A program made the translations under genes and the position numbers. Below, one piece after another: positions 25,901 to 39,800 of a DNA stretch of 64,000 nucleotides (its first letter is position 1; every line of letters starts with the position of its first letter). The notes beneath the pieces are model-generated. The model made no database searches, was not told the origin of the DNA, and worked only from the letters and a program-made list of their open reading frames with translations. Source of the stretch: Balanoglossus misakiensis (lineage: Eukaryota; Hemichordata); the NCBI GenBank assembly GCA_040954595.2, contig CM082584.2, positions 4,836,001 through 4,900,000 of the forward strand, read 5' to 3'.

Positions 25901-28531
25901 TTTGCACCAAGCAATCTTGACCATGAAAAATCCTACCTTTATGAAAGGGCTCAGTACTGATTTTACCATGTCTGACTCCCATTTAATTCTGTCTTCACTT
26001 TTAGTACGCATGTTGAAGAAACCAGGAACTGAAAGTAATGTGCATGCAAAAAGTTTACATAGAGTTGATATTCATTAACTTTATATTATGTGCAATATAT
26101 ATTATGATTCAGTTGGTGTATTTTAAACTGTGCGACTGTCTTGCACAGAAAATGTATAATACACTACAAAGAGACTTCAACAGGAAAACGGCTTCATTTG
26201 AATACAAAGGAAATCACAGCAAGGCACTGAAATACAATGCAACATAACAGTGATTGTACTGCTGGAATCAAAAACAATTGTTGATATACTTACGCTGATG
26301 TGGTTTCTTATCTACCCTAGCCATTTCGTGCAGTACGAGATGTAGAATGGTTCTTGCATTGGCTCTGCCATGTCCCAATGCTCTCGACAGAAGATGGACA
26401 TCTCTTTCCAGGTGTCCCAAAAGAAAATCGACGACTGTCTTATCTGTGATGTTTGCGTCATTAATTGACTTGACGACCGCCTGAAATAGTCGGAAATATA
26501 CAGATAATTACTAAAACTCAGCAGTATTGTACAAAAACTGTTCTAAACGTATAGTTTATCGGAAACTTCAGGAAAATAAAACTGTCAGAGTTGAGTAAAT
26601 GGACCTCTTCTTACATGACATATTTAGCTTATTTGTCACAGAATTCATAGTCATGTTCCAATTTAGCATGACGGTCAGCTCATTCTAAAGTTCAGATAGC
26701 AGCAATGGGTAGTAATAATTATACATCGGTGATATCCTGAACAAAATCAAATAGATTAATTAAATGCTTTTGACTTTTTTTGTTTTACAGCCTCTCACCC
26801 CGGCATTTTCCTTGCATGCAAATAACATTGCCGCATGGGTCAGGAACCGCAAGATGATCTTTGGCGAGGAGAGCAGTCCGTTGCGTAAGGGCGTTCCGTT
26901 TTGTTGGCCTTCCGGGATTCTCGATATCTCTCCAGACACATCACGACGGCCCCTAATCGGAAAGACAGTGGCAAAATATAAACAACTTACATGTAGTAGG
27001 TTCGTGTTACGAACTTTTTTAGTGTTCGAATGAAGCCAAGTGATTTAAATTTGTGCACGACCTTTCCGGTAGATGTTGTTGTTTGAATTCTGTAGGTCCG
27101 AGCCCGACCGGCTGTATCTTTATGAAATGAAAACAACATTTCTTAAGACACTGTGAATTACTCTTCCCAACACGAAGTGCAGTTTGTAAGTTAAAAGTGA
27201 TTGAAACACGGGGCTGGATACGCACGATATAGACAATGTAGTAGAACATTCAGTTCTGAGGTCATATAAAGCAATATACAGTAAAACACATGTACCACAT
27301 AAATAAAACAACACAGCAAATGACTAGTAAATGACTACATACAAATTGTAATAATCAAAATAACAAGTATGATGTCATTTAATATGAAGATATTCCTCAC
27401 GTACAGTCTGGCTTCACGGATTTCTGTTCTTGGCTCTGGGGTGTTTTCATTTATGCCAGCACCACAAAAACATGTCCAATCTTCCCGTGGTCTCTTACAT
27501 TCGCCAGCAAAATAGGGATGATCTCTTTTGCACCCTGAAATGAAAACAGAGGTTTGGAAATATCAAACCAATCCACACCAGTTCAAACGCTGTATAATAC
27601 TATACACTTTCTGATTTAGTCACAACTTTTCTTCGCCCAAAGACCAACTTTCAAAACATATCTTTGACAGTTCCCACAGACATAAACCTTGGCCATTATA
27701 AGATTCAAATTTCCATATCCTGTCTTTGGAACATACCCACTGTAGCTGACACAGAACATTCATGGTAAATATTTACCCAGTGCTTAGCAAAATGACGTTT
27801 AATTGTCACTTACTGTACCATCCATCCGATAAAACCAGCGGGGGCTGATACAGTTCATCATCTGACATAACAGATAAAGACAGATTCTGTGAAGAAAATG
27901 AAACGGTTGGTCATCGTGTTCACAGTCGTTGTGATATTCCCTCTCTCCTCATTCATCTAGCTCGTGACAAATGGAAGAAAATACTTCACCTGTTTGTTTG
28001 TTTTTAATGTTTTTTTTCTTTACTATACACCACAATATAAAGTTTACTCAAACAAGAAAGCAACTTACAGTCATCTCCTGAGGGGAACGCATCAATTTCA
28101 GCAATGGCTTGAATAACCTGTATTCACCACAGACTGCCATAACTGAGTAGAAGTGCATCAAAAGCGATATCAGCCAACGGTCTGCACTTTCATTCTGCGT
28201 CTTCAGGATCTTCAAAGACGAGGGCCAACACTCATTAATTGTTTCGATGAAATAATTGAAGTCATTCTTCATCTGTAAGAGAGGTGGAAGTCGTTGATGG
28301 CACCTTCTGGGGAGGCATCACGACCCGGTGGCTAAAACGATAGCCCACTTAGTTGATTCAAACTCCATAACGGTTATGGAGTTGTGCCCCCTCACCATGG
28401 GCCTTCACTCAAGTTTACCTTCATGTTTTAATGAATGAATGAATGAATGAATGAATGAATGAATGAATGAATGAATGAATGAATGAATGAATGAATGAAT
28501 GAATGAACGAACGAACGAACGAACACTAAAA

Positions 28532-28626
<95 letters not shown>

Positions 28627-30835
28627 AACAGCAAAATTAACATAACTGTATTACCTTCTGTTCAATTGTAGATTTTGCCAACATGTCTTTGAAGAAATTC
28701 ATTTTCTGTGAGAAATACAAAATAAAGATATACAGGTCACATCATCTGAAACACAAACACTAAAAATGTGTCAACTGGAAAGAAAATGTAAAACAAATCA
28801 TGGTATGGTTGAACCCACATAATTGGGATCGAAAGTGAAATCGTGCACAATTGGTATTACCTTTTTGTCAGTCCCTGCCTGCGGATCATTGGTTGCCACG
28901 GCATAGACAGACAGAAGAAGACTGATTTGCATAGCGTCTACCGTATGGGTCGAATGAAGGGCCTGTTTATTAAAGACAAGAAGGGCGCATGTGACTTGAA
29001 AGCAATTACACGCTGTAAGTTACATTTAAGGATGCAGTAAACACTCTTTGAAATTAACGTTACTCTGGTTGAGCTCAGAATCCCCTTAAAGAATTAATTC
29101 ACTGCCTCGGAAGGTTTTTCCGTCAAAAATCGACCTTTAATTGACGCAACTTTGAGCTGGATATCTCAAAACAAGCTCTTTGCCGATGGTAAATTGCTCT
29201 GGAGAAAGATAGCACTGTGTAGATTTTATGTTTGGTTTTAAGAATGAAATGTTGTCGACGTGTCACAAACAAAATATTGAATATGTCAAAATGATATCCA
29301 AGTTTGTAGTGAGAGTGACCTTCTAAACCTTATATTCATATTCTGTCCTCTATGCGTAAACCCCAAATGTTCCTAACGATCCTTTCGTAATTTTGAGGCA
29401 GCAAATGAATATCCAGATCAGATGATCCATCAAGCAGATGATTCGTCGCCTGATGGATCCTCCAGTCTAGTACTTTCTTCCACCTCAGTGAAGTTGCAAC
29501 CTTCTGATAAACTTAAAAGAGACATCACATTTACGCTTCATCCTTCATAGTGAGATGCTTGAAACTGACAAATTGCTCAGATTCACTCATACACCATTCT
29601 GTACTGTCTGAAGACAGCTTACAACTCTCACCTTCTGTAATTTCTGAAGACCGCCTTTTTTATTTCCTTTGTAAATAGATGCAACCACCGCCTTCGTTTC
29701 CTGATACGGTTCTCCCTTGATTACAAACGGGTCTAGCTCTGGACTCTATGAAGAAATAACACACGCCATAAAAGATACTCGAGTAGCCAGGGTAGATTGA
29801 GTGGAGCTTTTGTGTGACAGGAAAATTGACCCATTGGTACTGGGACCAACTACCGTACATCGAAGGTGTTCTGTCAATTGACTCGGAGGCAGTGACCCAG
29901 CTACAGACTTAATGCACATTTCTTTACAAAGGAGTATGTCAAAACCCTTCGTCTCTGCGAGAAGGCTAAACCTGTACCAATCTCTAAATCCAATGGGGAA
30001 GTTCGTTTTGGCCCTGCAGGTACATGTAAAAGGAGTCAAAAGGAATCTTCTAAAATACAGTGTAGTACTACAATGCACATTACCTTGCAGGGGTCTGTAT
30101 CTTGTGGAACTATCCAGTCTAACTCCTTGTCTTGTCTAATTATGTAAAGGTAGTCAAGACCATATGTTCTACAGATGTACTTCAGCAGAAAGCTTGAACA
30201 CTGAGCCAAATTAGACTGCTGCATGGCTTCCTTCGAAATATCCACTAGAGCCTGTTGGTAGTCGTCAAACAGTCTTCCATTGGTGTATTTATCATGAATA
30301 CATTCAGCTACTGTTTCCAGACACTGTCTAATTATCGCTATGTTGCAAAGATCCTTAACATCAAGGATAGGTATGTTTGACGTCTGGGCTGAATCCACAG
30401 AAGACTGCAGCATCTTCCAAACATCTCTCACAGTGTTGGTATCAAATCTTCCAGTATCCTAAAAAAATAACAGAAGGATAAAGGATAATTGTGAGTAGGT
30501 GCTATATGTGTTCAAAACACAACACAACATTTCACTGCCAACTCTAACTGTATGCAATTGTCATGTGCAACGGAACAGTAGATTACTGTTTTGCCACCTC
30601 GAAATGTGGTCTCAGTCAGAACAAAAATTTATTGGGGTGGGCTTATCTTTATGCGTGTAACCTGGATGAAAATGTCAAGTACTGCGAAGCCATCTTATCG
30701 ATGCCTACTAAGATCAGACATACCTCCATGCCATGTATATATAACATACACAAACTGATCATCAATGGCGGCTGTTCTTGCAATTGCATTTGCTTCTCTA
30801 GGTAATGACTGAGATGTGGCTCCAATTCATCAGCA
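19983..30835 (-). CDS. RNF213: Copy B segment 7: E3 shell, RZ finger and C-terminal domain
   Basis: Exons 30724-30835, 30084-30458, 29632-29745, 28861-28962, 28655-28705, 28069-28272, 27814-27886, 27405-27534, 26799-26952, 26294-26480, 25937-26028, 25537-25594, 25171-25370, 24611-24746, 24234-24308, 23459-23636, 22898-23108, 22475-22555, 21732-21938, 20852-20941, 20298-20488, 19983-20124 (stop). Each mirrors an exon of copy A. All have the same length except 24611-24746, which lacks six bases in frame (TFTLKC against TFNLQLKC). Amino-acid changes are scattered, for example EGIH to ECIH and KPYQETKELV to EPYQETKAVV. The RZ finger (27405-27886) has the same C-x-C as copy A. Confidence 0.92.
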
Positions 30836-33800
30836 CTAATGGGGAGAGAAAATACTATCATAATAAACCATACATATACTGATAATGCTTTTTTTTAAGA
30901 AGTTTGTTAAACCGTATTTTGGCAATGAACTGCAGTGAAACTGACAGTCGGCTTCAATACAATATTACATCTTCCTTCCCTTGTATATGAAATAATGGGG
31001 TGTCGCATTGTAAGTATGCATAAAGAATTGTTATAGTGGTAAGAACAAAAATAATTAGGAGGTTTTGACTTGTTCTCATTGCTGCCAGTTTGAAACTTAC
31101 TTATAGTGGTATATCACAATACGCGTAGCTCATATCTACACCCAAACGCTGACGTCAATGGAAACTAGCATGCATCAGGGTAAATGTGCGGTTAAACCAC
31201 AGTTGCGTGGGATTATTATATATAATTCCCCCGTATTTCGAACGAGTGTGCCTGCGTCGCGGACGAGTGATTCCCCGTATAGCTGCCGTATCCCTCCGAG
31301 CCGCACTCTTTGTGGTTGCGATAAAATTAGGAACTATTTTGTGCAAAATTGAAGATCGATGTTATGCGGTCTATCTGTCAGGTGACTCAGGTCACGACCT
31401 GGACGATTCTGGTTTTGGCGAGGACCCGTCTGTCGTGCGTCAGCTGGATTTCATCGTCCGTCAAGGTTTCACTGGAGCAGGAAACCTTTCTTATGCCCTT
31501 TGCTTTATGACTAGACCGTTTTGCTCTAATCGTCGCATCAAAATTTTTTGCGAATACTCAAATTTGTACCTGTTGCTCGTTCGACAACGCGACGACATTG
31601 GCTCAGCACTGCCGACCTCGCGACAGTTTTGGTGCCGGTTGGTGCGATAAAAATGTACACAGGTAAAACTAATCGTCGATCGTCCATATTTACACATACG
31701 AAACATTTTATTTATCTTTGCTTATGTTTTTATATCGAAATAAAACCAACAATTGCACTGTATTTTGCCGCCCTAAGGGGACTTTGTTTACAAGTTTAAA
31801 ATAGTTCTGTTTGGTGACGTCAGAGGGATGGTAATTACAATAACGCTTGGTGCATATTTACCTACGTCTGACGTCATACTATGGTAATATGCGGAGCTAT
31901 ATATGTATGTGATAAAACCAAATAAATAACATAAAAACACTTGAATTTACGAACGTTTTATTTTGGAACTGCTCTGCTCTGAATATTTTGCACTTTTGTC
32001 ACTTTTTGTCGTCTGCGTCATGTTTAATGCTCTATCCTGGGCCGCTCGTGTTTACATTCATTGTCGTCATGTTGGTTCATGATCGTAATTTCTTTTTCTG
32101 ACGCTGTTTCGTTAAGAAAATGACACTGATATGCCACAAAATCAATTGTTGATATAATATAATAGCAATAACCCCCGCCTCAGTCGGGTATACGCTCGAT
32201 TTGGGTACAATTCGCTTCATATAGCATTCGCCTTACGGCTCGTTCTATACGTCTAAATTGTACTAAAATCTCATGTTATTGCTTAATTGAACGTTCACAT
32301 TAAAATTTCAGACTACAGGTAAGTTTGGGAAATATTCTTACCAGAGTTTCACAAGTTGTCGTAAAATAAATGAACGAACAACAGGCGTAGATTCAACATC
32401 GACACTTTTGTAGAGTGGCGGGGGATTCTCTCCTTGTAGATCCTCATAAGGTTCGATGACGTAGCTAAATAAAGTTTCCACCACTTCTGGTTCGATGTTT
32501 GACTCTTCTTCCTTTTGCAGGTAAACCAATGACACTAATTCCAGAAAGAATGCGTTGCATTTCCTTCGGTAGTCTTTCAGTTTCATGATCGCCAGACTGT
32601 ACGATATGAAATAATTCAAGTTACCGAGCATAATATTTCTAGTTGCGTTTGTGTGTGTTAAAATGAAATACAAAAATCGCGTCAAGGACACGGTGGTCCC
32701 ATTGAGGGATTACACAAGAAAAAGTCTTCACCGGAGTACATGGCCATATACAGACAGACACGCACACATAGCGAGAGATCAATGGGCAAGGACTGACTGA
32801 CCCATAAGCTGCTAATGGCATATGTACTGTACATACACTAAATAGAACAGCTGGCCTCTTTAAAACTTAGCCAGTTATGTAATCATTCAGGAATTTGCTG
32901 TGTAAATAAATCACAGGAGGGGACTTCCTGCCTAATTAAAACAACTCAATTAAGTAAATACACACCACTTTGCAAAGCAATCTGACCAGTAGATCTTGAG
33001 TTACTGAGTTTTGACCAAATTCACATTTTTCCGGCTAATTTGCATATTTTTGGCGATGACACCTTCATTTGAACAAACTCCCATCTACAGTCCAGCCTGC
33101 ATCTGCACACCAAATATCAAGGTGATACACGCAGCGGTTTTCAATTTTTTGATGTGGACGGACATACAGACATACATCCATCCATACATCCATCCATTCA
33201 TACATACAGACGCAACCGATCCCGTAAGGTCCCGTGGTATAAACCAATGGGACCTAAAAATACATGAAATGTATTCATTTGCATAAAGTAGCGCTTAAAT
33301 ATAGATTCGAACCAAGGCCTACACCAATTAAAGTGACAAGAAAGTCTGCACACAAAACCACCAGGCTAAATCCACTTCCCAAGCAAAGGATGATTTAATA
33401 GCTAGGATAAGTCCTAAGCACGACTGGCCCTCCTCCCATAATCTGAGTACTAGTACCTCAAAACACACACACCCACACACCCACACACACACACACACAC
33501 ACCTTCCATGTACATCCTCCCTTATCCTATACTATTTTTTTGCATCCGGTTCACAATCAATGAAACTGCCAAGCACACACTCTACAAATCAACTACTTGC
33601 CTGACAGCTGAAGATTCTGCAGCTGTAAACTGGACAGGCAGTTGCTGTTGACAGTCATCCACGGGACAGTTTCGTGTGGACTCTGGTTGGGCCATAATAC
33701 CTGTATGGCATCTCTGACAACACAGGTGGCCACAGAACAACCAAACAGGATCCACCAAAGTGTGCTTTCCTGCTGCACAGTGTGATATCCTTGAAGACAA

Positions 33801-36800
33801 AATGGGAGTCATAAGTGAACATTACAACCAAGAACATAAAGCAAGTTTGAACGATAAATAAACAGTATTAAGTACAGCACTTACCCAAAGCAACGTGGCA
33901 CTGACTTCTTGTTACAAGTCTTTAGTAGACTCTGTGTTTTCTCAATAAGAGCAGTCGCTGTTTTACTTTGAAGACTCTGTCAATAAAATGTCAAAAAATA
34001 TATCGGTACATGTATCATTTTCCTTTTGGCAAAACTGGTCTTGTGCACAATTCATGCGGAAATGTACACAACCAAAGTTCACCAGGTTTGCACCAGTAGA
34101 CCATGAGCCAGTAGGGGTTTACCTCCCCCCCCCCCCCGGGGGGAATTTTTGAGACAATGTTTTTCTGAAAGCCTATCATATACTGAGTAAAATTCACTCT
34201 TTGTTTTCCATCTGGGCACCGGGGCGTTTTCGAGTTATTGGCTTCTAAATTATATTGGGTAACGTATGTAGAAATGCCTAAAAGTGCATATAAATTGACG
34301 TAGGGGGTTAAATTAGTCTTGTAAAATACTGTCTCTTCGAATGTATACCTAGAACAACAGGGAAGTATTTGGTATCAAAAGAAAGCTTAATAAACAAGCT
34401 TTCCATTAATTACAAAATAAAAGTGATATGACAAATCTTGACATCATAGTGACGTCATAAGTCAAAATACCCTTACGAAAATGGTGTTCTGTTCACCTAT
34501 AAATGTGAGGTTTTGCAAAACACGTCTCTGAGCAATTGTACTGATGAAAACTGTGATGTGTTTGGTATCAACAGAAAGCTGATTGAGTAAAGTATCTAAT
34601 TATTGCAAAAAATTGATATAATAATCAATAACGTCATCATTACGTCATACTTCCAAGTACCCTTACCAATTAGTGACTATGATGACAAGTTATTACCCTA
34701 GGAGATAGGTGCCTTTAAATTAAAAAAAATTGGTAAGGAAGGTTTGTGAAGTCCATTCTATGTAAAAAATGATTCCAAAAAAGTCAGTCTTATTGACCCC
34801 ACCCAAGACAAAATTGCCATTTTGGCACTTTTTAACCCAAAAAAGGTCATTTTTAGAAAACACTAAAAACACACTGTTTTCGTCACATTCGAAGATCTGA
34901 TGACATATGATATGCCTATTCTATGTAAAATTTGGTTGATATTACGAAAAAAAGCAGTCTGACTGACCCCACCCAAGACAAAATTGCCATTTTGGCACTT
35001 TTTAACCCAAAAAGGTCATGTTTAGAAAACACTAAAAACACACTGTTTTCATCACATTCGAAGATCTGATGACATATGATATGCCTATTCTATGTAAAAT
35101 TTGGTTGATATTACGACAAAAGCAGTCTGACTGACCCCAAACGAGACAGAATTGCCTTTTTGACCATTTTTTGCCCAAAAACGTCATTTTTAGACAAAAC
35201 TTAAAACACACTCTTCTCTTCATATTGATTGATTTGATGATATATGGAAAGTCAATTCTATGTGTAAAATGGTGACTATAAAACATAAAGCAGTCTTTTT
35301 GACCCCAATCAATACAAAAATGCCATTTTTGGCCATATTTTTGAGGTCAAAAAAGGTCATTTTTACAAAAAAAACTAAAAACAAACTGTTTTCTTCATAT
35401 TCAGAGATCATGTGATATATGAAAAGTTTATGCTATGTAAAATAGTTCGGATTCCAGAAATAGCAGCCTTATTGACCCCCACTCAAGGCAAATGTGCCAT
35501 TTTTGCCACTTTTTGCCCCAAAAATGTCATTTTTAGAAAACACTCAAAACTTATATATTTTCTTCACTTTCGGAGATCTGATAATGTATTATATACCCAC
35601 CCTGTGTAAAATTTGGTAGGTATTCAAAAAAGTAGGTTTATTGGCGCCACTCAAGATTAAAGTGCGTTTTTTGGCAAGTTTTTGCCCAAAAAGGCCATTT
35701 TAAGAAAACAATTAAAAGCAAACGTTTTTCTTTATATTTGGAAATTTGATCATGTATGAGTCCATTTATTGAAAAATTGGTGTTCACTCTAGAAAAAGCA
35801 ATCTTATTGATCTCAATGAAGATGAAAATACTTTTTGCCCAAAAAGGGTCATTTTTAGAAAATACTAAAAACATGCTATTTTTTTCCCTTTGGTGATCTA
35901 ATAATAAATAAAAGTCCATTCTATCTTAAAAGTAGCGATTTTTCCAGAAAAGCACTCTTACTGACTCCACAGAGGGAAAAATGCCATTTTGGCCACTTTG
36001 CTCAAAAAAGGTAACTGTTTGAAACTTCTTTCTTTATTTTCAGAGATCTTATGATGTACGGAGAAGGTCCATTTTTGTTGAAAGGGAGCCGATTCCCCCC
36101 CAAAAAAATTCTTTTCAGCCCTACAAAATTGTCATTTTGGCCATTTTTGGTCAAAAAGGTCATTTCAAGAAAAAATGAAAACAAGCTGTATTTAAATGTT
36201 TGATTATGAATGGAAAGTCCATTTTTTGCAAAAAAATATGCTGATACCAACACAACAGTCTTATTAAGACCCGACTCAATACAAAATTGCCACTAAGCCA
36301 TCTTCTAGTCAACAATTGTGTTTTTCAGAAAACAAAATAATTGGTGTTTTTTGCCTTTTGAGTTTTGATGTTATATTTGCATATTTAAAATGTCATACCA
36401 TATGATATCAGTTGAATTGATGACATTGAAAGGCAGAGTTGCCACAATTTGGCACATTTAGCCTAAAATGGAACTCAACAATAAAACGAGACGATCCATG
36501 TATTCACACTGTATACTATAAGTCGTTTATACATGGTATAAATTTTTTTAAGTACATCTATACCAGCTCCGGATAGATTGTTGACATTTATCCTCTTCGT
36601 TCTGAATACAAAATCAGAAATTATATTATATCATGATACCTCCGTCATTTTGATTGGACAGGGGTGCAATCCCACGATGCTAAATACTCAATAGAGCTAA
36701 AACTGGCCCCTGAACTAGCACACAACGGGAAAATGTGGGTTTAAACCTAATAAATATAATAATAACTCTTAAATTCCTTGACGTTTCAATTTGGAGATGC

Positions 36801-39800
36801 TCTAAGTCAATATTTGGGACTTTGCCATGTGCAGTGCCTGTCTTTTTGTCGCCTGTATCATGTTTAATGCTTGGTCCTGGGCGACGTGTTTAGATTCATC
36901 GATGCGACTTAGGTTCAATTCGTATAACTTCTTTTACTCTCGACGCTGTTTCATCATCATTATGAGTTCAATTTGGGCTATCTCCAAATGCAAACATTTT
37001 TTTCTCTAGAAAATGTTTAAAATGATAAATTTGTCTTAAGTAGGTCTTTTTAGGCAATAAATTGCCAAAAACGCAATTTTGACTAGAATGGGGTCAATCA
37101 GATTTTTTTTTTACATAGAATGGACTTTTCATACATAATCAGATCTCTGAATATGAAGAAAACAGTTTGTTTTTAGTTTTTTTGTAAAAATGACCTTTTT
37201 TGACCTCAAAAATGTGGCCAAAAATGGCATTTTTGTATTGATTGGGGTCAAAAAGACTGCTTTATGTTTTATAGTCACCATTTTACACATAGAATTGACT
37301 TTCCATATATCATCAAATCAATCAATATGAAGAGAAGAGTGTGTTTTAAGTTTTGTCTAAAAATGACGTTTTTGGGCAAAAATGGTCAAAAAGGCAATTC
37401 TGTCTCGTTTGGGGTCAGTCAGACTGCTTTTGTCGTAATATCAACCAAATTTTACATAGAATAGGCATATCATATGTCATCAGATCTTCGAATGTGATGA
37501 AAACAGTGTGTTTTTAGTGTTTTCTAAAAATGACCTTTTTGGGTTAAAAAGTGCCAAAATGGCAATTTTGTCTTGGGTGGGGTCAGTCAGACTGCTTTTT
37601 TCGTAATATCAACCAAATTTTACATAGAATAGACATATCATATGTCATCAGATCTTCGAATGTGACGAAAACAGTGTGTTTTTAGTGTTTTCTAAAAATG
37701 ACCTTTTTTGGGTTAAAAAGTGCCAAAATGGCAATTTTGTCTTGGGTGGGGTCAATAAGACTGCCTTTTTTGGAATCAGCACCAATTCTTACATAGAATG
37801 GACTTCACAAACCTTCCTTACCATTTTTTTTATTTAAAGGCACCTATCTCCTAGGGTAATAACTTGTCATCATAGTCACTAATTGGTAAGGGTACTTGGA
37901 AGTATGACGTAATGATGACGTTATTGATTATTATATCAATTTTTTGCAATAATTAGATACTTTACTCAATCAGCCTTCTGTTGATACCAAACACATCACA
38001 GTTTTCATCAGTACAATTGCTCAGAGACGTGTTTGCAAAACCTCACATTTATAGGTGAACAGAACACCATTTTCGTAAGGGTATTTTGACTTATGACGTC
38101 ACTATGATGTCATGATTTGTCATATCACTTTTATTTTGTAATTAATGGAAAGCTTGTTTATTAAACTTTCTTTTGATACCAAATACTTCCCTGTTGTTCT
38201 AGGTATACATTCAGAGAGACAGTATTTTACAAGACTAATTTACCCCCCTACGTCAATTTATATGCACTTTTAGGCATTTCTACATACGTTACCCAATATA
38301 ATTTAGAAGCCAATAACTCGAAAACGCCCCGGTGCCCAGATGGCAAACAAAGTGAATTTTACTCAGTATATGATAGGCTTTCAGAGAAACATTGTCTCAA
38401 AAATTCCCCCGGGGGGGGAGGTAAACCCCTACTGGCTCATGGTCTACAGGTCTGGTGCATGACTGGTGCATGTCAGACCTGCAGCAGTCTGCTCGATCAG
38501 ACCTGCCACAGGCCTGTCCCGTCAGACCTGTGGCAGGTCTGACAGATCAGGTCTGGTGCATGCATGTGACAGACCTGGTGCAGACAAATCCTGCAGTGCA
38601 GGTCTGTCAACCTTTAGCTGTGTTGCATTCTAACCTGTAAACGCAAAAAAGCATTACCCCGGTAGGTGAAATATAATTCTAATCATTCCAAAGCTAGATA
38701 TTCACCAAAAATCACAATAATTCGCCAACAGATTTTTCGCCTATGTTATGCAATTTTCGGATTTACTTATTCTTACCTTGAAATATGCCAAGGCAAATTC
38801 CACATCCTGTTCATTGAATGGTTCTTCGGGTGGCGATAAATGTTCAATGAAAAGACGAATCACTGACAGTGCACGCCAGATACTCCTAAACGATAACACA
38901 ATTAATGTAACGGCATTTAGATACACTTGGAGGTGCATTGACAACACTTCTACTATACTAATTATATTCTCATAATGCAGATTCATAGCTGTTCTGTCTT
39001 ACGGTGAGGTCTGAGGTAGCCGACTACTCCATAAACCAACAGCATCTCAATACACACGTCATGATGGACCCTTGATCCTAAATCTCGTCGCCACGACCGG
39101 ATAACAGGAACAGTTTACGAGAGGCAAAAATAACCCACTACCCATTTGCCTAAGCCTGCATGAGATGGCCTTTCATAGATCCCTTTCAATTTTGAGTTTG
39201 GTTAAAAAGAAGAAATTACCATTCGCAGCTTCAATCCCTACATTTACTCAAATATCGATGTTAAACAATAGTGTTTGTGTCGCTATGTTCGAATACTTAG
39301 AGGGAAGTTTTCTACATTTTGGGAATATTTGACAGCATGGACTTGGATTTACTTGTCTGATATGTTTGCTTAGCTCCTGAATTATGATTTGAGGATTATG
39401 GGTCGGTTATGGTTGCTGCCGCCATTAATCGATGTTGATTTTTTCTCACCTGCATTCTTCTATAAGTCGTTTACACTTATCCCCATATGAATCAAGATTG
39501 TCTGTTTGGTATACTTCCTCAGCCACACTGTTGACACCTGGAATTTGCACGTTCACCCATCGATATCTAAACTCTTTATCCTCAAGTCGCCGCTTGTTTG
39601 GTACCACCAACTGGAGGCCAAATCTAAGAGCATCAAAGTCGATCGTCTAAAAAGAAACAATAAGTGGATTAAAATGCACAAACAAGTACAGAAAGAAACA
39701 ACAAAAGACAGGGGTGAAGAATAATGTTAAGATAACATCTATTTTTTTTAACAAAGGTGTCCATGGGTTTGAAAAATAATTTGCTATTCGTCTTTGACTT

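Larger units (their letters stand above)
18781..32423 (-). repeat. Arm 2 of the large inverted duplication
   Basis: Reverse-complement partner of 1-12,360. Longer than arm 1 because of insertions: about 300 bases at 21,320-21,613, about 1.2 kb at 31,090-32,290, and expanded TTTA/ATTC arrays at 28,431-28,627. It contains the last 22 complete exons of gene B, plus part of the exon 32342-32638. Confidence 0.92.

Noticed and set aside
28428-28643. 71-codon minus-strand frame of repeated LFIY and HSFI
   Set aside because: Pure translation of GAAT/AAAT microsatellites.
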